Source of the DNA: Anthoceros angustus
Taxonomy: Eukaryota > Streptophyta > Anthocerotopsida > Anthocerotales > Anthocerotaceae
Length of the DNA stretch: 64,000 nt
Reading direction: 5' to 3'
Assembly (NCBI GenBank): GCA_010909165.1
Contig: VJWM01000025.1
Location: 1,178,001 to 1,242,000 of the forward strand
The notes below the pieces were generated by a model that made no database searches, was not told the DNA's origin, and was given only the letters and a program-made list of their open reading frames with translations. Made by a program: the position numbers and the translations under genes. Position 1 is the stretch's first letter; every line of letters starts with the position of its first letter. Below are positions 11,141 to 23,149 of the stretch, piece after piece.

Positions 11141-14100
11141 TGTGGAATGGGTTTTGCATCGAAGGCGCAAAGAGGCCACATTTACCCTCTATGTCGTTAT
11201 AGTCCTAGGATTCGATCCCAAGGGAATGGTGTTGTGTCAAGGTGTGCTAAATCTATGGATTCTAGACCTGCCGCTATCCCCACCTTCTCCGGCTACCTGC
11301 CCAAACCCACCAGTGGTAGACTCGGCCACCGCGGTGGTTCGTGGCGGGCCCCACCACGCCGCCTTTGAGTCTCGTCACACTTCTCTAACACGGACCTAGG
11401 CTATGGACACCTATACGCCTCACCTTACTGGGAATTTGCGATCCTACCACGCTTCCACTCCCCCTGCGTTTCGATTTTCCCTCACACGCTCTCACAATCC
11501 CTCCCGGTAGCTCACTACCTCAGGAACCTTTCCCAATGAACTCTCCCTCGTCTCACGGGCCACAGACCCTCCTTGGGCCCTTGGGACCCCTCTCTCATGG
11601 AATGAACACACAGTGGCGGTTCGGCAACATGGCGGGCCCCACCACGCCGCCTTTGGCGGAGTCTTCACGGCTTCTCTAACACGGACCTAGGGCTATCGGA
11701 CACCTATATATCGCCTCCTTAGGAATTTCTGCGATCCTACCACGCTTCCACTCCCCTCGCGTTTCGATTTTCCCTCACACGCTCACAATCCCTCAGCGCT
11801 CACTACCTCAGGAACCTTTCCCAATGAACTCTCCCTCGTCTCACGGGCCACCACAGACCCTTCCAGGCCACCACAGACCCCTCTCATGGAATGAACACAC
11901 AGTGGCGGCGGTTGGAAAGAGGATCGGAAGAAAACCCGGTCGGTGCTTGGGCGATTCGCCTTCCAGCGATTCCGCCTCGGTAGTGGCACTCCTACCTCTT
12001 TTCGTGGCGGCTTTCCGTTACCCAGGCGTGGAGCTTGGCCACTCCGCTCTCGACCATCCGAGATCTTCCGGCCTTCTTGTGACCAGGCGGTCGCGGTTTG
12101 ATGCGACGACGTCTCAATCAACCCCACTCGGCGGTTCGATACACGGAAGTTCACACGAAATCGTCGCCTTGAGAGACACCCGGGGTCTCTTATACATCGG
12201 TGGTCCAACACTCACTTCTCTTTAGTGTCTAAAATTGTAGCTCCTACCACGGCGCCTTACCAATCTAAACACAACTCTACGGTGATGGAACTCCCTATCC
12301 TCGCACGAAAAACCCGGTCCTAGGCTATCGCGACTCCCCTAAAATCAGCTGCCGCCTCGCGATTCTTTGCCTCGCCCTCGGCCCATGGGGACCCCTCTCG
12401 CTCTTGGCCTCGCCTCGATCCAGCGATTTTCCCCACAACCTCCACCTCGCTCTCCTTTGCTGAATTTCCCTCGCGCCTTCCCGCGGACGTTGCGCCTTTG
12501 TGACCTCTATGTCCATTGTCCGCTCCTCCTCATTTGGACAACCATCGTGCTCCTCCCTCCATGCTCGCTGCGCCTCGCTCATCTCTTCCGGCACCACTTG
12601 CGGAGGATAGGCGCCCGCTCCTACTCGAAGGAACCAGCAGTAGCATGGCGGTCAAGATGTCTGACCCGGTGGTTTACGCCCCTCTGTCCCAACAACCACA
12701 TACACGTTTAGAGTGAGCACCGCTCACCATGCGGCGGCAGGACATGAGCATCCTCATCCGGACGCCGTAGCACTGTCGCCCCTTCGATCTGAGAGGTCCT
12801 TACCCTCTCCTCCGTGGACAATCCACAGGCGGCTGCTGGATTCTCGGGGATCTGTCCCTCCATCTGCGACACTCCGTGGTGACTTCCCCACCTCGGTTCC
12901 CGTTCCACGGCGGTGGCTGGTTTAGCCACCGTGGTGGTTGCTTCCCCGGTGGTTGTTTGGCTCTGCGGTGGGCATTTTCGGCCTTTCTTGGTTTGGCCAC
13001 CTCTCTCTTGACTCGGCCCTAACCCGTCTCTTTCCGCTTGTACCTCTCCTTCTTGAATTTCTCCAAGGCGCCATCGCTTCCACACTCTGGACTCGCGAGA
13101 CCTCATCCAAGCTCTTCAATTGTAGCATCGCCCCTTGACTGATTTACTAAAGCTTCTGCGAGTGGACATGTACATGCTTTGCTCCTGTGCCTTGCATAAG
13201 GCCGCGCACTCCGTCTGCGCTCCTCGGCCGCCTTGCTCTCGCCTTCGGGCTCTCCAACTTCTCCTTGAGCAACTTCTCCTGCCTTGCACACTCGGCCAAG
13301 TGAGAGCCATGGCTTGATCGAGGAGATCCGCTGCGTCTCGTGCCATGGCAGTCAAACCACCAAATCCCCAAATTGGGCTGTCCCTTGCCCATCCGCCTCC
13401 ACAACAATTCGTGTCGGTGTCTCCTATCCCCACCTCGGACGGTTCGGTGAAATGTCGCCAAAATGTCCGGAGCTCGTTGCGGTCTCGGCGTGAAGTTAAC
13501 CCTCCTCTCCTAGGGGTTGTGCCTTGCCTCTTCCCGCTTCATTCTCCCCTAGCGGCGATTCATCCTGCACTGAGGGAGCAACTTGCCATTTCCCTTTACT
13601 TTTCCTCCTTTACCCGCGTTCTGCTGTAGTCTTGACTGGTGACCACAGGTGTGGCTGTGGGTTCCTCCTCTGTGCTGCCCTCCCTTCTTCGCCGATCCCG
13701 TTCGACCGTTGCGCCCGCTTCTTACCCTTGGAAACTTCCCCACCCTCTTAGAACCTTCGAGCGCACTCCCAAGCTTCTTGGAATCCTTGCCCGAATCCTC
13801 CTTCAATTCCTCCTCTTCTACCTTGAGTTCCACACCGGCTTCCAACCATGCAGGCGGACCGACTTCAACTCGTTAAACACCGGAATGCGCAAATACATGA
13901 ATCGGAAAAGGCGAAATCAAGGAGGGCCGAGGGAAGAAGAGTAATTCGCCTTCTCCTCACAGGCTCTTTCGAAAATCATCCTCCCCAATCAATTTGTGTA
14001 CCCTTGACCACCTCGTGAAGAAAAACCAAGAAGTGATCCGCCATATGATCCGACTTCGGTTACGAGGAACACAAAATCCATTTGGCCAATCCCACCAGTA

Positions 14101-15107
14101 TGAGACACGAGTTGGCGAGTCACCCATTTATTCACTCTCACTTCCCCGAGCTTCATGGCGCTGCGGCTTTCAAGGTCTTCTCGGGGTCAATCACCAAGCT
14201 CCCATCCTCGATGCTTCTCGCCCATTCTGCTCGAAGAGGGCCAAATCCAGTTCTGCGGCCTTTTCCTCGCGTCACCCTCTTGCGACTTGGTCCTTAATTG
14301 CGGGCGCACTCTTGCACCAATGCGGTCGTAGCACCATTTCTTCTCCATGAACTTGAGACCCGGCTCACGCACCAGTGCTCTCACTTTCCGATGGTCCATG
14401 TTGGGCCCCGCTGCGTGAGTGGATTTCGGCGCGGCTCGGGCGCCATCTCCTTCTCGTTGTCTCCCAAAACAAAACCTCGACTACCTGCAGATCCGGTCAA
14501 GAGAAAAAAAATCGAGAAAGCCCTCGCGCTCCTTCCACGCCTCCTCGCGAACTTGCGGCGCCGATTTCTCTCTCCCGCCGCCGCTCGCCGATCGTCGCGC
14601 GCCTTTCCTCCTGCAGTGAGGCGGTGATTTGGCTGGCGTGCGTCTGTGCGCCCCTCTTGCGGCTCGCTCCGTGCCCCTCACGGAAAGTCGCGACCTCGCG
14701 TCTTGGGTGTGCCCTTCTCCCGATTCTCCGGCGGGTAGTCCGCTCCGCCACTAGGGTTGTAAATTCCCCACAGTGCATGCGTCCGTTTCTCGGCCACCGT
14801 GGTGGAACTAGCCACCACCCACTTGACTACACAAGCTGGCATATTGTGAGCATCCCTAGCATATATAGACACCTTTTATTCTAAAAATTCCCAATACCCA
14901 AGGACTCTATTTCTACCCCACCCCTCTGGGGTCAAACCTAAGGGTCGAAAAATTATTATTATCTCCAAGGGCCAAGGACCATTCCCGTATAAAAGACCTG
15001 ACTCAGACGATTCTCAAAGCACTCTGCTATTCTAACACACCCAAAACAAAAAAAATCGTTCACCCTGACACTTGAGAGCGGGGTTAGTTCACATGTGGTC
15101 TTCCACA
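11141..15107 (-). repeat. Gypsy-1 5' LTR (4.0 kb)
   Basis: It aligns with the left LTR from TGTGGAATGG to CTTCCACA and is about 340 bases longer. Most of the difference is the internal tandem duplication at 11343-11915. Like its partner it carries the CCACCGTGGTGG palindromic motifs and a TATATA box close to the outer end (about 14865). The two LTRs were identical at insertion, so their differences record later change or consensus error. Confidence 0.92.
11343..11915. repeat. Tandem duplication found only in the 5' LTR
   Basis: A unit of about 288 bases beginning GGCGGGCCCCACCACGCC occurs at 11343-11630 and 11631-11915. The left LTR has a single copy. The duplication therefore arose after insertion, or is an assembly effect. 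Confidence 0.8.
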
Positions 15108-18100
15108 GTAAGTCGGAGGGGGCTTGACATCCTGGTGTGATGACTTGTGAGTGGATATGTTGATTAGATAGGATGTGCATGAGCATGGTATGCATGCCCA
15201 CCTGTAAGCATGCACACATAAGCATGCTGATAACCATGTGTGTGACCTGCGAGGCCGTGAACGGCGTAAGCAGTGACGGACCCATCTTTGGGCCAGCGTC
15301 ACGGCGGAATTATGGCGCGCCATGGGCGGCGATCCTCTTGGGCGTCAAAGCGCAGCTGTGTCGGCGGAAGGCGCGCCAAGCACTTAGGCGATAAAGTAGG
15401 TTTCAATCCGCGTGCGGATTGCGATGTTGTTCTTACAGGCAGCCATACGAATCCCAATGAAGAAGGGTGCGGAGTTCGCTGACAATCACGGCTTTGGGAA
15501 GTGCGGGTGGATGGGCTTAGGCCCGATTGAAGGGCAATTTTGCACATCAGCAATCCGCTCTGGCTGAAGCCAAGCGTCCAACCAAGAAATGTGAAGGAAT
15601 CCAAACACGTCACGAAAGAGTGGTGGACCACAGATAAGTTGATGGTGAACCAATAATGAGAGTCTTTGATTACGGTGTGTTGTTTTATGCGGGTTGGTCC
15701 ATTTTGCACCTAGCTACCTTAGCGTAAATAGAGCCGCATATTTGTGGCGAGGTTGTGGGATGAAGTGATTGACAAAGCGGCATGGCTCATGGTAGACGGA
15801 AGGGGAACCAATACTGCTTTGATGGAATGCCATACATAGTCTCTCGTAGAGGAAGGGATTGATAAGTTATGGTGTTTTGCGTTACGGGTGGACAAACGAG
15901 ATCACTCCGTCCGAAACTTCATGATCCATCACCCAGACCGTCGGTCCAGTAGGCCAAGTGGTCGGTTGAGAGGGAGCATAGTCCCATCCGATCCATAGCA
16001 TTTGAAGAGTAGTGGTGGAGTCGAATGGAATATGAAATAGCGCCTAGCAAGAATGATGTGTTCTTGTGGACATGGCATGTCATTGGGCGATTTTGAGGAG
16101 AAGTTTAGGTGGGCAATCGATGAGATGGTGCTCAAGTACAAATCCGAGTTTACACGAGATGGCATTGAGGAAGATGAGCACGTTTCTTGCGGGAGAGGCG
16201 TTAACGTGCTATCGGACGCAAGGACCGGATCTTGCAAGATGCGCGTGCTCGCCAAGGCAAGAATGGCCAAGAAGATGTTGAAGGTGGATGAGGTGGAAGA
16301 GGCGTCCGTTCTACAGTGACACCATTACATACCGGTGGATGAGATGTTCGCCAAATTTAAATGTTTCCAGATCGTCCATAGAAAGATTCAGAGTCGCCGA
16401 AGTTCACCATCAAGCATAACGAACCTCTCCGATCCGCTTACTTGAGGTTGAGGCAATCGTAAAAGACACGCGGTGAAGACAATGCGGAAGCCGCCCAGAT
16501 CTACATAGCCGCCTCCTGGAAGGCAAAGGAGGGTGATTGCCAATTTCTTGCATATGATGCACGTGATTACGAAATGGAACAAGCCTATGAGATGGCCGAG
16601 AGGGTCATGAAGGGCGATGCATGACCAAAGGCCATTGGGAGGAGCACAATTTGGTCGGGGACGAAAGATGCCGTGAATAACCCAAGGTTTCATGGTAGAA
16701 CCACACAACGGAACATACTCGGATGAATACGCGGAATTCCCCAAAACAAAGGACATATGGCCACAGCGCAGCCACCACCCCACTTGACTACACAACTGTG
16801 GCATATTGTGAGCATCCCTAGCATATATAGACACCTTTTATTCTAAAAATTCCCAATACCCAAGGACTCTATTTCTACCCCACCCTCGGGGTCAAACCTA
16901 AGGGTCGAAAAATTATTATCTCCAAGGGCCAAGGACCATTCCGTATAAAAGACCCGACTAGACGATTCTCAAAGCACTCGCTATTCTAACACACCCAAAA
17001 AAAAAATCGCTCACCCCGACACTTGAGGCGGGGTTAGTTCACATGTGGTCTTCCACGATGAAGTCGGAGGGGCTTGACATCTGGTGTGATGACTTGTAGT
17101 GGATATGTTGATTAGATAGGATGTGCATGAGCATGGTATGCATGCACATAAGCATGCACATAAGCATCTTGATAACCATGTGTGTGAACTGCGGAGGCCG
17201 TGAACGGCGTAGTAACGGGTGAGATCTTTGCGGGCAGCGACACGGCGGAATTATGGCGCGCCATGGACGGCAGTCCCCTTGGACGTCAAGGCGCACCGCG
17301 CGGGTGCCTGTGATCGGCAGGAAGGGCGCGCCAAGCACTTAGGCAGTATAAAGTAGGTTTCAATCCGCAGTAGCACGCGGATTGCTGATGTTTGTTCTTA
17401 CAGAGCAGCCATACGAATCCCAATGAAGAAGGGTGCGGAGTTCCTTTGACAATCACGGCTTTGGGAAGTGCGGGTGGATGGGCTTGGACCCGATTGAAGG
17501 ACGACTTTTACAAGAATCGCTACCAAGCCAAGCGGCGTCCAACCAAGAGGGCTATGAAGGGAATCCAAACACGTCACGAAAGAGCGGTGGACCACACAGA
17601 TAAGTCGATGGTGAACAATAATGAGAGTGCTGTAGATTACGGTGTGTTGTTTTATGCGGGTTGGTCCATTCTGCACCTAGCTACCTTAGCGTAAATAGAG
17701 CCCGCATATTTGTGGCGAGGTTGTGGGATGAAGTGATTGACAACCGGCATGGCTCATGGATCGATGTATGGGGAACCAATACTAACTTTGATGGAATGCC
17801 ATACATAGTCTCGAGAGGAAGGATTGATAAGTTATGGTGTTTTGGCCTGGTGGACAAACGAGATCACTCCCAGAAACTCGCAGCCCCATCACCCAAGACC
17901 ACACCAGAGGCCAAGTGGTCATTTGAGAGGGAGCATAGTCCCATCCGATCCATAGCATTTGAAGAGAGTAGTGGAGTCGAATGGAATATGAAATAGCGCC
18001 TAAAGAATGATGTGTTTATCTTGAGACATGGCGCATGTCGTCGATTTTGAGGAGAAGTTTAGGTGGGCAATCGATGAGATGGTGCTCAAGTACAACCGAG

Positions 18101-18737
18101 TTTACACCGAGATGGCATTGAGGAAGATGAGCACGCTTGCGGAGAGGCGTTAACGTACTCGGACCGCAAGGACCAGATCTTGCAAGATGCGTTCGCCAAG
18201 GCAAGAATGGCCAAGAAGATGTTGAAGGTGGATGAGGTGGAAGAGGCGTCCGTTCTACGGTGACACCATTACATACCTGGTGGATGAGATGTTCGCCAAA
18301 TTCGCAGAAATGTTTCCAGTATCGTCCATAGAAAGATTCAGGAGCTGTCGAAGTTCACCATCAAGCATAACGAACCTCTCCGATCCGCTTACTTGAGGTT
18401 GAGGCAACTGGTAAAAGACACGCGTGTGAAGACAATGCGGGAAGCCGCCCAGATCTACATAGCTGCTCTCCCAGGAAGGCAAAGGAGGGTGATTGCCAAT
18501 TTCTTGCATATGATGCACGGTGCAGATTACGAGCTGGAACAAGCCTATGAGATGGCCGAGAGGGTCATGAAGGGCGATGCAGTGACCAGTGCCTACTGGG
18601 AGGAGCACAATTTGGTCAGGGGACAGCAGCATGCCGTGAATAACCCAAGGTTTCATGGTAGAACCACACAACGGGAACATACTCAGATGAATACGCTGCG
18701 GAATTCCCCAAACAAAGGGCATACGGCCAATAGCGCA
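14811..18737. repeat. Tandem duplication of LTR tail plus Gypsy-2 leader
   Basis: Unit 1 (14811-16770) contains the last 297 bases of the Gypsy-1 right LTR followed by the Gypsy-2 leader and start of gag. Unit 2 (16771-18737) repeats it. The junction shares GCCACCA, present both in the LTR (GCCACCACCC) and in gag (GCCACCAATAAAG). Because it includes LTR sequence, it formed after Gypsy-1 inserted. Copy 2 keeps longer gag frames; copy 1 is more damaged. Confidence 0.85.
15108..15112. repeat. Target site duplication GTAAG, right
   Basis: Exact match to 1111-1115, directly after the CTTCCACA end of the right LTR. Confidence 0.9.
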
Positions 18738-18990
18738 GCCACCAATAAAGCAACGGTGGAATGCCTTCGCTGCAGGGGGGCACACAAAGCTTTCGAGTGT
18801 GAATACCGGTGGGGAACGGAAAAGGAGCGTTGTCGCACGTGTGCCAAGACCGACATAGAAGCGGCGGCGGTGCCCATCCGAACTCAAGCCAAAAGGCGGT
18901 GGATATCCGAGGCGAAACCAGGAGGTACACTCGGGCGCTCCTCGGTGAGGTGCACAGGCTGCAAGAAAAATTGGCCATGAGCGTAAGCAC
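17392..18990 (+). pseudogene. Gypsy-2 gag with CCHC-like zinc knuckle
   Basis: The best frame is 18393-18980, 195 residues. It is helical and charged (for example REAAQIYIAALPGRQRRVI and YEMAERVMKGD), as expected for a gag capsid region. A knuckle follows, with C-x2-C-x3-H-x4-C readable at 18762-18800 (CLRCRGAHKAFEC). Earlier gag pieces are in other frames, for example DFEEKFRWAIDEMVLKY near 18047-18100 and a short open stretch at 17392-17694. Copy 1 of the tandem duplication (15113-16770) repeats the upstream part in a more broken state. The protein would package element RNA. Confidence 0.75.
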
Positions 18991-19501
18991 GGGGGGAAGT
19001 TCGGTTGTCACCACTGAGGAGTATGATTCGGATCCAGAGGTGTATGCACTAATGACCATGAGGTCGTTTGAGGATGAACGGGCTGGCCTTGACTTGGGGA
19101 AGGCGGTGCAGAGAAAGAAGGCCGAGGAAAGGAATCAGCTCAAGATGCCCAAATCCTTCAGACAGTGTGAAGAAGACCCGGAGGTACGGATGTCTGAAGA
19201 GGAATCACCTAGTGCTGAACTCATGCTTGAGAAGGTGATGGATGTGCCTGTAATGAGTTTGCGTGACCTCGGGGTCAAAACACAACCATTGAGGCAAGCG
19301 TTAAAGGCCCGGATGCGTATGAGACTACAGGACGTGACGAGGTGTCCGGATGTCGGTGAACACCTAAAGCTGCGCACGGGCAAGGGGCATTGCCATGGTG
19401 AAAAACCAAGGCCGAGAGGTGACGATCAACGGTTCCCGCAACATGTGTTGGTGGACACGGTGCGGACCCGGTATTGCTCGCTGGTAAAGCCCCACGGCTG
19501 A
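18809..19501 (+). pseudogene. Gypsy-2 gag-protease linker
   Basis: A 230-residue open frame, acidic in the middle (YDSDPEVYAL, EEDPEVRMSEEESPSAEL), overlaps the end of the gag frame in a different phase and leads into the protease. No domain is recognised before the protease start at its end. It fits the variable spacer between nucleocapsid and protease in plant gypsy elements. Confidence 0.5.
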
Positions 19502-19720
19502 GATAAGCTCAAGCCATGTGATGTCCACATCACCACATCGGCGGAACCAAGGAACGAGTAATGGAATGACCCGTGAGCGATGCGCGCATAGAATTCAAGC
19601 CGGAACCAAGGATGCCTCCATTGTCGGGTTCACTCGGTATCTAACGCAAGGAACTATGACGTGTTACTTGGGGCTGATGCCACACGCCCAAAGAATGGGG
19701 TAGATCCACGCACTCGAAGC
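19440..19720 (+). pseudogene. Gypsy-2 aspartic protease
   Basis: At 19447-19460 the sequence reads LVDT and then, after one missing base, the GA of the retropepsin DTGA active site. NYDVLLGADATRPKNG is readable at about 19648-19698, matching the conserved second motif (YDVLLG-D) of gypsy proteases. The spacing between the two motifs is normal. The domain lies between gag and the methyltransferase. A one-base loss at the active site breaks the frame. Confidence 0.75.
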
Positions 19721-20110
19721 ATTTCTGTGCCACGATGGCGAGATGGAGATTTCACACGCGTGGCCGTGGATACCACTTGACATGAGGCGACGGATGAAAA
19801 ATCAAATAGCATGGTGGCATTCACGGCTTGTTCGGCGGATGTTGTGCATAGGCAAGTGGTTTGGGAAGAAACCCGTGATCTCATGCGGGAAGAGGTACAG
19901 GAGAGGATGTGGAGCCGCAAGTGCATGTACATCGTGAAGAACCCCATGCTATCGAGGCATTGTCTCGGAGCTCACCCGACGAGTCACAAGGCATGGAAGG
20001 CCTCCACGCGTCCGGACAACCATATGCCTAAGCTGGAATTCGGATGATACCACCTTGAGGATCAACACGGCCGTGATTCGGTGGCAACCGACGAGCGAGG
20101 CATACATCCG

Positions 20111-20972
20111 ATGGAGTTGTGTTCGGGGATCGCGGGCTTGAAGCAGTATTAAAGAGTGGAATGCGAGTAAGGAAATACACGTGTGTCGAAATAGATGAGA
20201 AGGCACGGGCAGTAGCCAAGTCCAGGATCATCAGGATGCAAAGAGCGTATCCCGAACTGTTAAGCATGGAAGCGGTGAAGGGATGTCAGAGCAGGCTGCC
20301 CTCCGATGTTAGATTGGTGGGGAAACGGCAGTTGAAAGCCATCGGGTGTCCGGTCGATGTACTAATTGCAGGATGGGAATGCAGGACGTTTTCCAGAGCT
20401 GGTTGTGGAAAGGGTGACAGGTGGAGATGGCTGCGATGATTAGGATTCAAGGAAATACAATGAGCAACCCAACTTGCTGGTACCTATTGGAGAATGTCTG
20501 GAGCATTGACAAACGCGAGCACATCGTGAAGAGCTATGAATTTTCGATGGTGGCTAGGTGAGGAATTTGTCATTGATGTCCCAGACGGGTTCATATGCCC
20601 ATCGGCGGAGTTTTTGGACCAACATCACCGGTGGAGGTGTTGAGGCAACATCGTGAACCCACCAAGCCGTAAAACGATGCGTGATGAGATTCGGGAAAGC
20701 GATGTTCTCACCGGCGGCGATGGACAAACCGCCGTGCTTTCCAAAGAACAAGATTGGGAAGCCGAGAAGGGCCCGCCCACGCCGTAAGATCGCTTCTTAT
20801 GCCTTCAGAGGTGGGGACGGCATGGTAGTGGATGTCGGAACGAGGTCGGTGAGCCCACGGTGCCGAGCGTGAACGAGCCATGGGATTCGATACCGATGGA
20901 CCGCCACGAGGCATCTCAAACATATCGCGCAAGTTGCTCGGACAAGCATTCGACCGACTTGCACGTTATTGA
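20111..20972 (+). pseudogene. C5 cytosine-specific DNA methyltransferase domain within Gypsy-2
   Basis: Transfers a methyl group from S-adenosylmethionine to cytosine C5. Conserved motifs appear in the canonical order. Motif I is ELCSGIAGL at 20114-20140 (AdoMet loop, usually FxGxGG). YTCVEIDEKARAVAKSRI at about 20176-20230 is the acidic AdoMet-binding strand. Motif IV is DVLIAGWECRTFSRAG, with the catalytic Cys codon at 20380-20382. Motif VI is WYLLENV (ENV at 20490-20498). Motif VIII is YAHRRSFWTNIT at 20594-20629. A target-recognition-like part follows (20681-20860). The last part, ERERAMGFDTDG then ISRKLLGQAFDRLARY, runs in one frame from 20862 to a stop at 20970-20972 and fits motifs IX-X. 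Total about 287 codons, compact for the family. It sits between protease and RT. Frameshifts after motif I, before VI and before IX break it. In motif IV, Glu replaces the usual Pro before Cys. Confidence 0.88.
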
Positions 20973-21229
20973 ACGTGGGTCACACAAATGGGCGGTACAA
21001 GACTAAGGTGAGGCACACCTATTGGTACTCAAGAAGGCGAGTTTCCAGATCGTGAAGAAGGTACATCATGGACACCGCAGAACAAATACAATACAAGAAA
21101 ACCGAGATGGTGTGAATTCAAGACATGAGTGGCGATATGCGAGGAACTAGAGGAAGCCGATCAACACGAGATCCGGATATGCCGAAACCGACTCGCTGCT
21201 CATGAGCTAGGCGTATGATCGCATCAAAT

Positions 21230-21850
21230 TCAAGATCACCACCACCACTAGTGAACCGTGTTCGAAGGCACCGAGTCCCATGGAGTGGGACATCGAGAAA
21301 GAAGATGCAAGGAATTGGCGGCGGCTAATTAGGAAGTCCACTTCAAGACGCTGGCTACCGTGTTGCCATTGAAGAAGGATGAAAATGGCGAATGGAAGGA
21401 CCGGAGGATGTGTGGGGACTATCGTGCTCAATGAGGTGACGCCTTATGGAACGATATCCTATGCCCACGCCGGATGAAATTTTCGATGCCATCGGCAGCC
21501 AAGTATTTCACTACGTTGGATTTCGATCGCTTCAATCAAATTGTCATCAAGAGAGACAAGTGCAAGATGCAGTTCGGGCAAAGACCAACTTTGGGAATGG
21601 GAAACGATGCTTGGTCTAAAGAACGCCTATATACTTTCGGTGGTCGATTTGGAGCGAGGATCGCCGCTTGTACGATGCTACATCGATGACATCTTGGTGT
21701 TTAGCAATGCGGAAGAACATCTCCAAAGACCGGAGATTCTCGAGGTTGGCCGATCGGATTAAAGGCACATCCAAAAATGCAAGTTCGCATATAAGGAAAT
21801 AGAATACTTGGGACACAAGATAGTTCCGGAGGGTGCTGCCTCGGTTGGCT
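21230..21850 (+). pseudogene. Gypsy-2 reverse transcriptase, copy 1
   Basis: RT motifs in order: LPLKKDENGEWK-like near 21365-21400, RMCGDYR near 21407-21428, YPMPTPDEIFDA near 21455-21490, YFTTLDF at 21504-21524 (first catalytic Asp), then the catalytic YIDDILVFSN with YIDD codons at 21679-21690. The order and spacing are those of Ty3 RT. The frame changes several times. The chain continues through CKFAYKE-like and YLGH-like segments (21770-21830) towards RNase H. Confidence 0.85.
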
Positions 21851-22489
21851 AAGGTACGTGCAATTGATCTAATGCCTCACCCAGACGCCGCCGCATTGAG
21901 GGCATTCTTGGGACCGGTCAACTACTATCGCCGCTTTGTCCGCAACATGAGTAGTGTGTGCACCGTATGAATTGCTCAAGAAGGAGTGCCCGGCAATGGG
22001 AACAAGAGCAAGAACAAGCTTGGCGGGAGTTGAAGAACCACCGGAAGGCCAATGTTAAAAAGGCGACTTTGAGAAGCCTTTTGTCTTGTACACGGATTGA
22101 GTGCGGTGGTCTTGGGGCTAGCTCAAGCAGACGAGGAAGGCAGAGAGCGAGTCGTGACATGCAGTAGGTCCAACAATGCCGCGAGGCATCTCAAACATAT
22201 CGCTGCAAGTTGCTCGGACAAGCATTCGATCCGACTACCGGTTATTGAACGAATGTCACACAAATGGGCAGGTACAAGACGTAAGGTGAGGCACACCTAT
22301 TGGTACTCGAAGAAGGCGAGTTTCCAACAGAACGTCGTGAAGAAGGTACATGGACACCGCAGAACACGACAATACAAGAAAACCGAGATGGTGTGAATTG
22401 ACATGAGCGGAGGCGCGAGGAACTAGAGGAAGCCGATCAACACGAGATCCGGATATGCTACAATAAACCGACACGCCTTGGCGTCGCTG

Positions 22490-23130
22490 GGTGAGAAGTG
22501 TATGATCGCATCAAATTCAAGATCACCACCACCACTAGTGAACCCGTGTTCGAAGGCACAGCCGAGTCCCATGGAGTGGGACATCGAGAAAGAAGATGCA
22601 AGGAATTGGTGGCGTACTAATTAGGAAGTCCACTTCACAAGACGCCGCTACCGTGTTGCCATTGAAGAAGGATGAAAATGGCGAATGGAAGGACCGGAGG
22701 ATGTGGGGACTATCGTGCTCAATGAGGTGACGCCTTATGGAACGATATCCTATGCCCACGCCGGATGAAATTTTCGATGCCATCAGCCAAGTATTTCACT
22801 ACGTTGGATTTCGGCTTCAATCAAATTGTCATCAAGAGAAAGACAAGTGCAAGACAGCCTGGGCAAAGACCAACTTTGGGAATGGGAAACGATGCGCTTG
22901 GTCTAAAGAACGCGTCTATATACTTTCGGGTGGTCGATTTGGAGCAGGATCCGCTTGTACGATGCTACATCGATGACATCTTGGTGTTTAGCAACAGCGG
23001 AAGAACATCTCCGCACTGAGATTCATAGGTTGACGGATTAAAGGCACATCCAAAAATGCAAGTTCGCATACAAAGGAAATAGAATACTTGGGACACAAGA
23101 TAGTTCCGGAGGGTGCCGCCCTGGCTATAC
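22490..23130 (+). pseudogene. Gypsy-2 reverse transcriptase, copy 2
   Basis: Second copy of the RT from the tandem duplication, with the same motifs. YPMPTPDEIFDAIS is at 22747-22790, YFTTLDFGFNQIVIK at 22795-22840, and YIDD codons are at 22966-22977. It keeps some bases that copy 1 has lost and lacks others, so neither frame is open throughout. Confidence 0.85.
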
Positions 23131-23149
23131 GCGTAATTGATCTAATGCC

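Larger units (their letters stand above)
1116..15107 (-). mobile_element. Gypsy-1, complete but decayed Ty3/gypsy LTR retrotransposon
   Basis: About 14 kb, transcribed on the minus strand. In element order it has a 5' LTR at 15107-11141, a primer binding site beside it, a gag region, an aspartic protease with a DTG motif, reverse transcriptase, RNase H, integrase ending in a GPF-type motif, a polypurine tract, and a 3' LTR at 4743-1116. The protease-RT-RNaseH-integrase order defines the Ty3/gypsy class. GTAAG flanks both ends, so the insertion is a single intact event. Every coding domain is split by short indels, so it is not autonomous as written. Internal duplications lie in the RNase H region (5945-6560), upstream of RT (7681-8045) and in the 5' LTR (11343-11915). 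Confidence 0.93.

Noticed and set aside
20111-20972. Methyltransferase as a host gene that Gypsy-2 merely landed beside
   Set aside because: It lies between the element's protease and RT, in the same orientation and with the same kind of indels, with no introns or flanking host sequence seen.
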